64,000 nucleotides of DNA from Lentimonas sp. CC4 (GTDB lineage: Bacteria > Verrucomicrobiota > Verrucomicrobiia > Opitutales > Coraliomargaritaceae). The stretch covers positions 558,001-622,000 of the forward strand of contig NZ_CACVBO010000001.1 in assembly GCF_902728235.1 (NCBI RefSeq). The letters run 5' to 3'. The position numbers were made by a program, and so were the translations under genes. Under the pieces are notes generated by a model, which saw nothing but the letters and a program-made list of their open reading frames with translations, did no database searches and was not told the origin of the DNA. Positions within the stretch are counted from its first letter, which is position 1. Every line of letters starts with the position of its first letter. Shown here in pieces: positions 40,393 to 49,652 of this stretch.

Positions 40393-41403
40393 ATGGCTAA
40401 GAAAAAAGTATTAATCAATGGGTTTGGTAGAATGGGACGTCTCTTTTTTAGAGCCGCCTTTGGTAATGATGAATTTGATATTGTTGCGATTAATGAACTG
40501 AAAGGTGGCGCCTCTACGGCGGCTCACTTACTGGAATTTGATTCGGTTCACGGGAAGTGGGGAACTGGAAAGATTTCAGTCGCAGGCGAAACGATCAGTG
40601 TCGATGGCCAGGAGATTCGGTTCAGCAATGCTGCAACACCCGAAGACATTGATGTGACGGGAATCGATATCGTGGTCGAATGCTCAGGGAAATTTAAAGA
40701 TGAAGCCTCGCTCCAACCCTATTACGATCATGGGGTGCCTAAAGTGCTCGTCTCTGCACCCGTAAAAGGACGTGCCTTCAATGTCGTTTATGGCGTCAAT
40801 GATGACCAGTATGATCCAGAGGCACACGATCTAGTAACATCCGCATCCTGCACCACCAACTGCCTGGCTCCTGTCGTAAAGGTGATTAAAGAAAAACTGG
40901 GAATTGTGCATGGCGTGATCACTACGATCCACGACATTACCAATACGCAGACGATTATTGATGCGCCGCATAAAGACTTGCGCCGCGCCCGCGCCTGCTC
41001 TCAGTCACTGATCCCGACCACCACCGGATCGGCTACCGCGATTACAATGATCTACCCTGAACTGAAGGGCAAATTGAACGGCTTGGCGGTGCGCGTTCCT
41101 CTACTGAATGCTTCAATCACCGATTGTGTGTTTGAAGTCGCACGTAAAACCACCGCTGAAGAAGTCAATGCGCTGCTAAAAGAGGCTTCGGAAACCTATC
41201 TCAAAGATATTTTGGGGTATGAAGAACGTCCGTTGGTATCGGTTGATTTTAAAGATGATATCCGCTCTTCGATTATTGATGCGCCTTCCACCATGGTAAA
41301 TGATGGAACACAGCTAAAAATTATCGCGTGGTATGACAACGAAATCGGTTATGTGAACCGCATGGCTGATTTCTGTGCAAAAATTGCGCGACTTAGCAAA
41401 TGA
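40393..41403 (+). CDS. ArsJ-associated glyceraldehyde-3-phosphate dehydrogenase
   Basis: The ATG at 40393 has an AGGAAA ribosome site and gives 336 aa; an ATG at 40372 is also in frame. NAD binding is [14 protein letters not shown], and the catalytic Cys is in [13 protein letters not shown]. It is fused by ATGA overlap to arsJ, so it should make 1-arseno-3-phosphoglycerate from arsenate for ArsJ export. Its codons are visibly A/T-richer than those of arsC and acr3, a sign of separate transfer. Confidence 0.9.
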   Translation: MAKKKVLINGFGRMGRLFFRAAFGNDEFDIVAINELKGGASTAAHLLEFDSVHGKWGTGKISVAGETISVDGQEIRFSNAATPEDIDVTGIDIVVECSGKFKDEASLQPYYDHGVPKVLVSAPVKGRAFNVVYGVNDDQYDPEAHDLVTSASCTTNCLAPVVKVIKEKLGIVHGVITTIHDITNTQTIIDAPHKDLRRARACSQSLIPTTTGSATAITMIYPELKGKLNGLAVRVPLLNASITDCVFEVARKTTAEEVNALLKEASETYLKDILGYEERPLVSVDFKDDIRSSIIDAPSTMVNDGTQLKIIAWYDNEIGYVNRMADFCAKIARLSK

Positions 41404-42608
41404 ATCAGCTCCGCTCCTACGCGGTGGTTACCGGAGCCTATTGGTCGTTTATGCTGACCGATGGGGCTCTGCGTATGCTGGTCCTACTCTATTTTCATGA
41501 GTTAGGCTATGCACCGACCACGCTCGCATTTCTGTTTCTATTTTATGAGTTCTTCGGCATCATCACCAATCTATTTGGTGGATGGGGCGCCCAGCGCTTT
41601 GGACTGAAATCGACCCTCATCGGGGGACTCGCCCTTCAGCCAATCGCGCTGATTGGGCTGACCTTCATGAATCCCGAATGGGCACCTAAAATAGCGATCC
41701 CCTTTGTGATGGGGATTCAAGCACTCTCAGGGATCTCCAAAGACCTCACCAAAATGAGTGCAAAAACGGCGATCAAATACTTGATCCCCAAAGACCAACC
41801 TTCCTCACTCTTTAAGTGGGTCGCTATATTAACAGGATCTAAAAACGCCATTAAAGGTGCTGGTTTTTTTGTAGGTGGATACCTCCTGTATAAACTAGGC
41901 TTTGATTGCGCGCTTTGGGTGCTTGCCGCAATCATCCTACTCGCGCTCGTGTCTTCGCTGCTCTTTTTACCCAAAGAGATTGGCGTTACAAAAGTAAAGA
42001 GCAAGTTGCAGGGGCTGTTTGACCAAAAAAGAGAGATTAAAATTCTCTCAGCCGCCCGCGTATTCCTCTTTGGCGCCCGCGATATCTGGTTTGTGGTCGC
42101 CATCCCTGTGTTTCTGACAACCACGTTTGAATGGAGTTTCACTCAAGTCGGGTCCTTTATGGCCTGCTGGGTCATCGGCTATGGCGCAGTGCAAGCCTGT
42201 GCCCCCGCCATTCTGAAACGATTCACCAAAGGTCATGCCCCCGGCGGCAAAGCAGCGCTCACGATCTCATTCATGCTGACTGCAATCATGACCCTGATCG
42301 CTGTCTTGTTTTCTCAAAATATCGCACCGCATATTACCATCGTCGGAGGCCTCCTTCTTTTTGGTGCCGTATTTGCACTGAACTCAAGCGTGCATTCTTT
42401 CTTAGTCCTTGATTATGCCGATGATGATAAAGCAGCGGTGAATGTGGGATTTTATTATATGGCCAATGCGATGGGGCGTTTAATCGGAACCCTCTTCTCT
42501 GGGCTCCTCTTCCAATGGGGCGGCATACTATGGGCTCTGATCGGTTCAGCTCTCTTTCTTGCACTCACCTCAGGCATCACTCTTTTGCTTCCCACAAGAA
42601 AGCATTAG
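41400..42608 (+). CDS. arsJ: organoarsenical MFS exporter ArsJ
   Basis: This 402-aa MFS protein has twelve hydrophobic segments and starts [22 protein letters not shown], with [17 protein letters not shown] in the first loop. It overlaps the dehydrogenase gene by 4 bp, the diagnostic GAPDH/ArsJ pair that exports unstable 1-arseno-3-phosphoglycerate and thereby removes arsenate. Base composition matches the dehydrogenase, so the two moved together. Confidence 0.9.
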   Translation: MNQLRSYAVVTGAYWSFMLTDGALRMLVLLYFHELGYAPTTLAFLFLFYEFFGIITNLFGGWGAQRFGLKSTLIGGLALQPIALIGLTFMNPEWAPKIAIPFVMGIQALSGISKDLTKMSAKTAIKYLIPKDQPSSLFKWVAILTGSKNAIKGAGFFVGGYLLYKLGFDCALWVLAAIILLALVSSLLFLPKEIGVTKVKSKLQGLFDQKREIKILSAARVFLFGARDIWFVVAIPVFLTTTFEWSFTQVGSFMACWVIGYGAVQACAPAILKRFTKGHAPGGKAALTISFMLTAIMTLIAVLFSQNIAPHITIVGGLLLFGAVFALNSSVHSFLVLDYADDDKAAVNVGFYYMANAMGRLIGTLFSGLLFQWGGILWALIGSALFLALTSGITLLLPTRKH

Positions 42609-42632
42609 GAAAATAAGCAACAGGCGACTATC

Positions 42633-43688
42633 ATGAAAGAACAAGACAACCCACCTGCTGGAATCAGCTTCTTTGAAAAGAACCTCACCGTATGGGTGGC
42701 GCTCTGCATGGTTGCTGGCGTGCTGATCGGAAAATTCCTACCACAAATCCCCGAGGTGCTCTCCCGATTTGAATACGCCAAAGTTTCAATACCGATCGCG
42801 GGTTTAATCTGGCTGATGATCTACCCGATGATGATGAAGGTCGACTTCACCAGTTTGAAGAACGTCCGTAAGGAGCCAACAGGGCTGTATGTCACTTGGG
42901 TAGTGAACTGGCTTATCAAGCCGTTCACCATGTTCGGCATCACTTGGTTGTTCTTTCATGTCTTATTTAGTGCATTCATCGATCCGGCACTGGCCAAAGA
43001 CTATGTCGCCGGAGCCGTTATCCTCGGCGCTGCGCCCTGCACCGCCATGGTGTTCGTATGGAGTCACCTCACACGCGGCAACCCAGCCTACACCGTTGTT
43101 CAAGTCGCCACGAACGATCTCATCATCCTCGTCGCATTCGTGCCCATCGTGGTGTTTCTTCTCGGTATCACTGGAGTGAGCATCCCTTGGGACACGCTCT
43201 TCCTCTCGGTCATACTGTTCGTCGTCATTCCGCTCACGAGCGGCATCTGGACACGCCACTACGTCATCCAGAAACATGGCGACCAGTATTTCCATGAACG
43301 CTTTTTGCCAAAGTTTAATAATATCACGATTGTGGGCTTACTCCTCACGCTCGTGCTCATTTTTTCCTTTCAGGGCGGCATCATTCTTGAGAACCCCTTC
43401 CATATCTTACTCATCTCGATCCCTCTGATCCTGCAAACGGTTCTGATTTTCTTTATCGCCTACCTCGCAAGCCGAAAGCTTTGCCTTCGCCATGATGTTG
43501 CGGCACCCGCTGGAATGATCGGCGCATCTAACTTCTTTGAGTTAGCCGTGGCTGTGGCCATTACTATCTTTGGAGCTTCATCGCCCGTTGTGCTGGTTAC
43601 GATTGTCGGGGTGCTCGTCGAAGTGCCAGTAATGCTGGCGCTCGTTAAAATTGCCAATAAAACAAAGCATTGGTTCCCTGCAAAGTAA
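42633..43688 (+). CDS. acr3: arsenite exporter Acr3
   Basis: This 351-aa protein has ten hydrophobic segments. The essential Cys lies in LGAAPCTAMVFVWSHLTRGN, the hallmark of the Acr3 (BART) family, and TNDLIILVAFVPIVVFLLG follows. It extrudes arsenite in exchange for protons. It follows arsJ by 24 bp in the same direction. Confidence 0.93.
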   Translation: MKEQDNPPAGISFFEKNLTVWVALCMVAGVLIGKFLPQIPEVLSRFEYAKVSIPIAGLIWLMIYPMMMKVDFTSLKNVRKEPTGLYVTWVVNWLIKPFTMFGITWLFFHVLFSAFIDPALAKDYVAGAVILGAAPCTAMVFVWSHLTRGNPAYTVVQVATNDLIILVAFVPIVVFLLGITGVSIPWDTLFLSVILFVVIPLTSGIWTRHYVIQKHGDQYFHERFLPKFNNITIVGLLLTLVLIFSFQGGIILENPFHILLISIPLILQTVLIFFIAYLASRKLCLRHDVAAPAGMIGASNFFELAVAVAITIFGASSPVVLVTIVGVLVEVPVMLALVKIANKTKHWFPAK

Positions 43689-43716
43689 ACTCGCGTAAAC
43701 TAATATCTGTCTCGTT

Positions 43717-44154
43717 ATGGAAAACATCATCCCACTCATCAGTTCTGGAACAGAAGGCCCACTCGGCATCAAGCACCTCCCACGCCTTTGGCTGAAGACC
43801 CTGCTCGCGGCCTCCGGGAACCTGCCCGCAGGCTATAAGGACATCCGTCCCGGCTTCGATTTCATGGTGCTCGAAGGACTACAAATAGAACCAGACGCCG
43901 CTCGTGCGTTCATCATGGAGTCACGCCCCTCATATTTAGAATTTGAGGCATGGATTCGCGAACAGGAAGGTGCGGATCTCTCTCCGCAAAACATCAGCAA
44001 AGTGAATAGCATCGTCACTGAGCGTAAAAAAGCCGAAGGCTCGCGCAGTAAAATGCTGGCCGAAAATGGCCTGCCCGAAGACTCGCCGATCGAAGATTCC
44101 ATCATGCTCAACAATCTCGACGACTGGAGGAGTATCCACCAACAGATCGTTTAA
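43717..44154 (+). CDS. DUF5069-like protein in the arsenic island
   Basis: This 145-aa soluble protein has LPRLWLKTLLAASGNLPAGY and a C-terminal acidic helix (DDWRSIHQQIV). The opening LPR-plus-helix pattern resembles DUF5069 proteins common in Verrucomicrobiota. It is tightly placed between acr3 and the thioredoxin-like gene, so it is probably co-expressed. Molecular function unknown. Confidence 0.65.
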   Translation: MENIIPLISSGTEGPLGIKHLPRLWLKTLLAASGNLPAGYKDIRPGFDFMVLEGLQIEPDAARAFIMESRPSYLEFEAWIREQEGADLSPQNISKVNSIVTERKKAEGSRSKMLAENGLPEDSPIEDSIMLNNLDDWRSIHQQIV

Positions 44155-44169
44155 GGATCAATAGCCACC

Positions 44170-44403
44170 ATGAAAACCATACAAATCCTCGGCACGGGTT
44201 GTGCCAAATGCAACAAACTGGCGGAAGCCACCAAGCAAGCGGCCGACGCACTCGGCTTAGACTACGAAATCGAAAAAATCACTGAGATGATGCGCTTCGC
44301 CGACTTCGGAGTCATGATCACTCCAGCCATGGTGGTCGATGGCGAAGTCAAAGTTGCGGGTAAAGTCCCCACTCAAGAAGCACTGAAAAGCATGCTCCAA
44401 TAG
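44170..44403 (+). CDS. arsE: small thioredoxin-fold protein, probable ArsE
   Basis: This 77-aa protein has the redox motif GTGCAKCNKL near the N-terminus and a typical TPAMVVDGEVKVAGK cis-Pro strand; it belongs to the TM0996/redox-active disulfide family. Being directly upstream of arsF and arsG it is the probable ArsE of the arsEFG nitroarsenical system. The symbol rests on context. Confidence 0.7.
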   Translation: MKTIQILGTGCAKCNKLAEATKQAADALGLDYEIEKITEMMRFADFGVMITPAMVVDGEVKVAGKVPTQEALKSMLQ

Positions 44404-44405
44404 TC

Positions 44406-44906
44406 ATGAGAAAACTCCTGCAAACGATCCTCATCACCTTCGCCGTTGGCTCCATGGCTTATTCGATTTGGACTCGCAACCAGGAGCCTGCATCACAAAC
44501 AATCACTGTTCCAGCCACAGCCGAACTCACTCAAAGCACCCAAGTTCCTGCGTCATCCACCGCACTAACGATCCTCATCACTTACTTCACCACCGATGTG
44601 CGCTGCACATCCTGTCTGAACATCGAGACGCTCACACGTGCAGCGGTCGAAGAGTCCTTCGCGCAGGAGCTCGCGGCGGGGCGCGTGCGCTTTCAGACGC
44701 TGAACCTAGACCGACCTGAGAACGAGCACTTCACGAGCGACTACGACATCGCATTTAAAACCGTCGTCATCAGCGAAGAAACGTCAGAGGAAGTGATTCG
44801 TTGGGAAAAGCGCGATGATGTGTGGAAACTGCTCGACCAACCGGAAGCATTTAAAGCTTACATCACCTCTTCCGTGCGGGAGTTCCTGAGACCTCAATCA
44901 TCCTAA
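44406..44906 (+). CDS. arsF: ArsF-like nitroreductase subunit
   Basis: This 166-aa protein has a single N-terminal membrane anchor/signal (MRKLLQTILITFAVGSMAYS) and a thioredoxin-like domain with YFTTDVRCTSCLNIETLT (CxxC). It matches the ArsF family, which together with ArsE reduces nitrophenyl arsenicals such as nitarsone. The ATG lies 2 bp after the arsE stop. Confidence 0.82.
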   Translation: MRKLLQTILITFAVGSMAYSIWTRNQEPASQTITVPATAELTQSTQVPASSTALTILITYFTTDVRCTSCLNIETLTRAAVEESFAQELAAGRVRFQTLNLDRPENEHFTSDYDIAFKTVVISEETSEEVIRWEKRDDVWKLLDQPEAFKAYITSSVREFLRPQSS

Positions 44907-45019
44907 AAAGAGTAGTTAGAAGGTAGTAGTCAGAAGGTAGTCTCAGATCATCAATTATATTGTCAGTCTCTGACACAGAAACGCTAACTCCTACCTCCTG
45001 ACTTCTAACTCCTGAATCT
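44902..45019. repeat. imperfect inverted repeat of the CTTCTAACTAC family
   Basis: GTAGTTAGAAGGTAGTAGTCAGAAGG near 44910 is answered by CCTACCTCCTGACTTCTAACTCC near 44990 in inverted orientation, with about 50 nt between. The same family occurs near 9720 and 47790. Confidence 0.65.
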
Positions 45020-45025
45020 AAGATC

Positions 45026-45715
45026 ATGACAAACGAACTCATTGCGGCAACCACGGCGCTGTGGTTGGGCATTCTCACATCCATCAGCCCTTGCCCCTTA
45101 GCGACGAATGTCGCGGCCGTCTCCTTGCTGGCACGCAAGGCACACAACAAACGCCGCGCATGTGCCGGAGCCATCGCCTACACCCTCGGGCGCGTAGTGG
45201 TTTACATGGGGCTAGCCACCATCCTGATGACTGGCCTCACCTCGATGCCAACACTCTCCAGCTTTCTGCGTAATGAAATCGTCCCCCTCATCGGCCCCAT
45301 TCTGATCCTTGCCGGCATGGCGGTCGTCGGACTGCTACCGATCCCCGCAAACTTCAGATTAGGGAATGCTCAATTCGCGGATAAATTGACCCGCTATGGG
45401 ATCTTGGGCGAATTCTGCCTCGGCGGGCTCTTTGCGCTGTCTTTTTGCCCCGTATCAGCGGCCTTATTCTTCGGCTCACTAATGCCGATCGCAATGACAT
45501 CCAACTTCCCACCGCTTCTAGTTGCCAGTTACGGGCTTGGCACCGCACTCCCTGTCGGCGTCATCGCACTACTACTGGCACTGAGCGCAGCCAAAGCCAG
45601 TAAGGCACTGCAACGAATTCAACACTTACAAAATGCGGCAGTCAACCTCACCGGAGCCATCCTGATTGGCGTCGGCATCTGGCTCACACTCTCGGACACA
45701 CTCCACATTCTATAA
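45026..45715 (+). CDS. arsG: aromatic arsenical efflux permease ArsG
   Basis: This 229-aa protein has six hydrophobic segments with the CcdA/DsbD-like motif LTSISPCPLATNVAAV and a second FALSFCPVSAALFFG. It corresponds to the ArsG family, which exports trivalent aminoaryl arsenicals. Following arsE and arsF it completes the arsEFG set. Confidence 0.85.
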   Translation: MTNELIAATTALWLGILTSISPCPLATNVAAVSLLARKAHNKRRACAGAIAYTLGRVVVYMGLATILMTGLTSMPTLSSFLRNEIVPLIGPILILAGMAVVGLLPIPANFRLGNAQFADKLTRYGILGEFCLGGLFALSFCPVSAALFFGSLMPIAMTSNFPPLLVASYGLGTALPVGVIALLLALSAAKASKALQRIQHLQNAAVNLTGAILIGVGIWLTLSDTLHIL

Positions 45716-45835
45716 GTTTGCTCATACGCAATCAGTTCAGCTATTACTGAACAAAGTGAACTCACCACTGACTAAGAGCCGCTCAAGTCATTTCTGAATT
45801 TGCCATTCAAAAGACTTCACTTAACCTTCACGACT

Positions 45836-46249
45836 ATGAACACACTTAAAGCCCTTTTACTCATTGCAACAGCACTCTTCCTCGGAGGCTGCGCAAGCAC
45901 TCCAAAATCGATCGCAGGGAACTACGCACTGCTCTCACTGACAGGCTCAGACGCCACGATCGACGAGCCTATCATTATGCACGTGCGCGATACCAGTATC
46001 GCGGGCTCTGGCCCCGTCAACCAATGGCAGGCACCCATCGAAGATGACGAAATCGGGCAAATGATCACAACGCGCCGTGCGGGTCCTCCCAACATGATGC
46101 AATTTGAGTCCGATCTGATCGGCGCACTCGAAGGCTCCGAATTTGAACTCGACGGGCGCGGCAAGCTTACCTTCACGAAGAAGCGTAAAGTAACTGCCGT
46201 CTTCCAATACGTCGATGTCGAGCCAGAGACTTCGGCTTCCAAAGAATAG
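45836..46249 (+). CDS. small lipoprotein, paralogue 1
   Basis: The ATG at 45836 (MNTLKALLLIATALFLGGCAST) begins a lipoprotein signal with Cys in LGGC; 137 aa. The mature part shares G-x-YALxSLTxS, an AP-x-x-x-x-G segment and LEGS...GKLTF with the next gene. A 6-bp perfect palindrome GTTCAG/CTGAAC at 45735-45752 lies upstream. Function unknown. Confidence 0.7.
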   Translation: MNTLKALLLIATALFLGGCASTPKSIAGNYALLSLTGSDATIDEPIIMHVRDTSIAGSGPVNQWQAPIEDDEIGQMITTRRAGPPNMMQFESDLIGALEGSEFELDGRGKLTFTKKRKVTAVFQYVDVEPETSASKE

Positions 46250-46268
46250 TAGCTGCCTCCACGAGCAC

Positions 46269-46682
46269 ATGCATTTATTCAAAATCAGTATTCTCGCCAT
46301 CGCTCTAGCCCTGCTAAGCGGCTGTGCCACAAACAGTTCACCCGTCACTGGACTCTACGCGCTCAAATCCCTGACGAATTCGGGGATCGGCATTAATGTA
46401 ACCGCCACGTTAAAACTGAACGAGAAATACCTACTGTTCGCTGGCCAACAAAATACGCTGAGCGCACCAGTGGATAAAAACGTAGTCGGAGCATTCACCC
46501 TGATTCAGAACTCAGGGAAGCCACTCGACCAATTTGCACGCATACTACTGCAAAGCCTAGAGGGCTCCACGCTCACCAACGCCTCGAACGGCAATCTGCT
46601 ATTCATTAAAAATGATAAGACAGTGGCGACGTTTGCCCCAATCCCCATGCCAGACAGCGCAGCAACTCCCACAGGAAAATAA
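46269..46682 (+). CDS. small lipoprotein, paralogue 2
   Basis: The ATG at 46269 (MHLFKISILAIALALLSGCATN) gives a lipoprotein signal; 137 aa, exactly the length of paralogue 1. The two are a tandem duplicate pair: G-LYALKSLTNS, SAPVDKNVVG and SLEGS...GNLLFIK align without gaps. A shared terminator follows. Confidence 0.7.
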   Translation: MHLFKISILAIALALLSGCATNSSPVTGLYALKSLTNSGIGINVTATLKLNEKYLLFAGQQNTLSAPVDKNVVGAFTLIQNSGKPLDQFARILLQSLEGSTLTNASNGNLLFIKNDKTVATFAPIPMPDSAATPTGK

Positions 46683-46704
46683 ACAAGGCTCTGCATTCGA
46701 TTCA

Positions 46705-46738
46705 AAAAAAAGGCGGCTCAACTGAGTCGCCTTTTTTT
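46705..46738. terminator. bidirectional terminator between lipoprotein and riboflavin synthase genes
   Basis: AAAAGGCG...GACTCAGTTGAGCC-type stem with A-tract left and T-tract right (GGCGGCTC/GAGTCGCC, loop AACT) can terminate both convergent genes. Confidence 0.85.
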
Positions 46739-46882
46739 GGATGCCAATTTGTCGTGCTAGCGGCGTGCGTCGCTGCGCCCCATCAAATTCGGAACGAAGG
46801 CAACGCATGCTGCGCACGATGCACGCCGCTACCAGCAATCGTTCTTTATCAAGCTCAATCTTAGTAAGACTAGGCACCGCCG

Positions 46883-47476
46883 CTACCCAACAGGCGCGAA
46901 CAACTTCTCTACGTATTTCGCAATCAGATCGTATTCCAAATTCACACGATCTCCGACCTTCTTAGTATGTAGATTTGTGACTTCCATGGTGTGTGGGATC
47001 AGCCAAATCGCAAAGCCTTCCTCATCCACTTCCGAGACTGTAAGCGATATACCATCCACAGTAATACACCCCTTGCTCACGATATATTTCAGCTTATCGG
47101 CATCTGGTTTAATTCGGAAAAAGAAATCCTTACCGCGCGGCTCGATCGCCTCGATCACTCCCGTGCCATCGACGTGCCCCGAGACAAAATGCCCGCCCAT
47201 ACGTGTGCTCGGCAACAAGGCGCGCTCAAGGTTCACCTTACCACCAGGCCCAACGCCATCAATCGACGTCAAGCGCTTCGTCTCGCCGAGTAAGTCAAAC
47301 TCGATACGCCCAGCATCAAATGCGACCGCAGTCAGGCAGCAACCATTGACCGCAACGCTATCGCCCATCTGCAAATCCTTAGTCACCACTTCAGCGGCCA
47401 ATACCAAACGCCATGAATTTTGCTGTTCTTCGAAGGAAACCACCGTTCCCGTTTCTTCTACGATTCCTGTAAACAT
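46883..47476 (-). CDS. ribE: riboflavin synthase alpha chain
   Basis: The ATG at 47476 gives the canonical start [14 protein letters not shown] and 197 aa, the family length; the frame is open to 47539. Two lumazine-binding repeats are present ([15 protein letters not shown] and [18 protein letters not shown]). It converts two 6,7-dimethyl-8-ribityllumazine molecules to riboflavin. No FMN riboswitch was found upstream. Confidence 0.96.
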   Translation of the reverse strand: MFTGIVEETGTVVSFEEQQNSWRLVLAAEVVTKDLQMGDSVAVNGCCLTAVAFDAGRIEFDLLGETKRLTSIDGVGPGGKVNLERALLPSTRMGGHFVSGHVDGTGVIEAIEPRGKDFFFRIKPDADKLKYIVSKGCITVDGISLTVSEVDEEGFAIWLIPHTMEVTNLHTKKVGDRVNLEYDLIAKYVEKLFAPVG

Positions 47477-47539
47477 AGCTGCTAATAAATCGAATCCCCC
47501 GTATTTGTCGCCAAAAAAGCCACGCTCCGATAAAAACAA

Positions 47540-47911
47540 CCGACAGGACCTATATTCAGGAGTTAGACGGAGGTCTGCCGTAGATGGCGTAGCAAGTAAG
47601 GAGTCAGACGGAGGTCTGCGGCACGACTGAGCTCGCCGAAGTCCGTAGATGGCGCAGCAAGTTAGTCTTTGGTAATGAGTTCCTTAGAGCTTTGTCGATC
47701 GGCGCCTACCGAGCGCAGCGACACTTTATTATGCCCTTGGGTGCAACCGAAGGGCGCAGCCAAGGGCATAATACACTGATCTTCAGCTCCTAACTACTGC
47801 CTTCTACCTTCTAACTACTCTTTTAAGGATACGACGTCCGCCTGCGTCTAGATTGACAACTCACAAAGAATTCAGAGGCTTGGACTCTTCGTTTCAGCGA
47901 CCGTTCATCAC
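47540..47911. other. gene-free region full of repeats
   Basis: This 372-bp interval contains two near-identical AGTCAGACGGAGGTCTGC segments about 50 bp apart, the 59-nt repeat shared with 9618, a perfect 13-bp hairpin and a CTTCTAACTACTC segment. No gene is supported. Confidence 0.65.
47704..47772. repeat. 59-nt repeat copy 2 ending in a perfect hairpin
   Basis: Positions 47704-47762 repeat 9618-9676. ATTATGCCCTTGG (47728-47740) pairs perfectly with CCAAGGGCATAAT (47760-47772), giving a 13-bp stem. Confidence 0.85.
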
Positions 47912-48355
47912 ATGATCATCCGTTTTATAATCAGACCCGTGCTCGCCCTATTGATGCTCATCGCATGCTTAGCGGCCACGCCTTATATACTTGATTGGGT
48001 GACACAACTCACCTCCCCCGACGGCAATGCCGCAGAGACATTTAGCCGAGTGGAAGTCCTGCAGAAGGTGCAGGCACTCTACGAAAGCAAGCCACTGTCC
48101 GAAATGACGATGGACGACCTGCAATCCTTGATCAACAGCGAGGAAACCGAGCAACTTTCAGATAAAAAGAAAGCAGAGCTGAGCCACATGCTCACCGAAG
48201 AGCTCGAACTCAGCCCAGAAGAGATCATAAGCCTCGGGACATTTTACCAGAAATATCTCGAACACACCGAAGTAGAAGAGGACGCATCCATGGCTGACAC
48301 CCCAGACTCCAGTATTCGAGAGTCCACCGGCCTCAAACCTGCGAAAGGGCTGTAG
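47912..48355 (+). CDS. small membrane-anchored acidic protein
   Basis: This 147-aa protein starts with one hydrophobic segment (FIIRPVLALLMLIACLAATPYIL) and continues as an acidic, helical domain (LSEMTMDDLQSLINSEETEQ). It has no recognised family. It marks the left edge of the accessory region. Confidence 0.6.
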   Translation: MIIRFIIRPVLALLMLIACLAATPYILDWVTQLTSPDGNAAETFSRVEVLQKVQALYESKPLSEMTMDDLQSLINSEETEQLSDKKKAELSHMLTEELELSPEEIISLGTFYQKYLEHTEVEEDASMADTPDSSIRESTGLKPAKGL

Positions 48356-48619
48356 ATAAATGGAGAGAAGATGCACCTCGTCAATTCCTGCAAAAGCCTG
48401 CCCCAGTCACCGCTAAGACACCTGCGAGACGTCGATATATTAGATATTTCTAAAAATCTAATAAAACTGGCCTTGACAGAAACCGCTGGAGTCGGCTTTT
48501 TCTCGGCTTCCCGTTTTTTACGGGACGATCTTTTTGTAAATTGCATCGATTTATGTCGCATGTTTCACATGAAAATGTCGCGAGAATGATCTAATTTCCC
48601 TCGGGAAACACCGTTTATG

Positions 48620-48643
48620 AAGCTTCCTCTGGAAGCTTTTTTT
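48620..48643 (+). terminator. hairpin with T-tract
   Basis: AAGCTTCC-TCT-GGAAGCTT followed by TTTTT. With no gene immediately upstream it may end a small RNA. Confidence 0.6.
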
Positions 48644-48858
48644 GTCGCTATTTACATTTTATCAGCAACCCCTGTCGCATTTAGCAAGGCAGCGCTTTAA
48701 CACTGACGACAAACAAGTTGCACGACATAAGAAACTCATAGAGTTCGCACATATCATCATTTTCTGTCGCATTTCACATAAAGTCGGAAGGCAAAAACTA
48801 CCGACTTTTCGTCCATGATGAATATCAGTATTTTCCATATCACTGAGGGATTTAAAAC

Positions 48859-48890
48859 GGGAGCCTCAAACTGAAAACATCTCCCTTTTT
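48859..48890 (+). terminator. possible terminator in the non-coding region
   Basis: GGGAG (48859-48863) pairs with CTCCC (48881-48885), followed by TTTTT. The stem is short, so this is tentative. Confidence 0.4.
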
Positions 48891-48982
48891 GAGATAGAAT
48901 TATTTGACGCAGATTATGTTGATCTGGCAGATTGCCTAATTATTATTAGGCAATTCACTAAACGATCCGCGACATTACAAAT

Positions 48983-49612
48983 ATGACCTACGAATTAAAA
49001 TTAATCGACGGCTCTTGGTCGAAAGACCTCAGTGCCCATGAAGTGGCCGAACAGATCAGACAAGGGAAAGCTACGATCAGCTCTGATGGCCGCAGAACTG
49101 GATCGGACAGCATCTTCCCCATACACCACTGGATTTCGGGAGTCGTGTTACTTGCCGAAGAAGTGGCTAAGCATAGCCCTTTGCCCTTCCCCGAAGAAGA
49201 CGCGGAGACGACCGCTGCCAACATGAAGATCTTCCTCGAATTCCACTCAGCGAAAGAACAGCGATCTAGTGAAGATGAATTCATTCCAGCCATCGATTAC
49301 CTACAAAAACCCTCGCTAGTTAGAACCTCGATTATTGGCGCGTATTTAAATCTGATTCGCTCGAAAGAAAAAGGTCCAGCGATTTACCTCTTCGCCAACT
49401 GCTATGCGGAGACGTCCTGGTTAGCTAGTCGAGAACAACTTGCGGCATGGAATCCCGTAATGACAGACGAGGAAATCAACGATTATCTGCTCAACCCGAC
49501 CGCCAAGCAAAAGGCAGATAGCCAAGCGGCGGTGGAAGCGAAAACGAACGCTCTTCTCGGAAGAGGGATGTTGCTCAGACATTTCTACGAACAAGTGGGA
49601 CGTTTTGCTTAA
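48983..49612 (+). CDS. protein of unknown function, GYF_2-like N-terminus
   Basis: This 209-aa soluble protein opens with MTYELKLIDGSWSKDLSAHE and an IRQGKATISSDG segment, faintly like GYF_2 domains. The C-terminal part is helical (LLRHFYEQVGRFA). It is preceded by a perfect inverted repeat and the TGTCGC cluster. Not recognised. Confidence 0.6.
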   Translation: MTYELKLIDGSWSKDLSAHEVAEQIRQGKATISSDGRRTGSDSIFPIHHWISGVVLLAEEVAKHSPLPFPEEDAETTAANMKIFLEFHSAKEQRSSEDEFIPAIDYLQKPSLVRTSIIGAYLNLIRSKEKGPAIYLFANCYAETSWLASREQLAAWNPVMTDEEINDYLLNPTAKQKADSQAAVEAKTNALLGRGMLLRHFYEQVGRFA

Positions 49613-49652
49613 GAAGTATCAGATTATAGAAATAACCGAAACCGGATCGAAT

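Larger units (their letters stand above)
48356..48982 (+). promoter_or_regulatory. 627-bp non-coding regulatory/sRNA-like region
   Basis: There is no gene. The hexamer TGTCGC occurs at 48554, 48576, 48643, 48673, 48765 and, inverted, at 48969-48974. T-tailed hairpins lie at 48620-48643, 48779-48809 and 48859-48890. A TTAGAT/ATCTAA dyad lies at 48440-48461 and TTGACA at 48473-48478. A perfect 10-bp stem ATTGCCTAAT/ATTAGGCAAT is at 48931-48954, 28 bp before the next start codon. Confidence 0.6.

Noticed and set aside
47477-47911. FMN riboswitch upstream of riboflavin synthase
   Set aside because: No RFN-type conserved blocks were found; the region is made of dispersed repeats.
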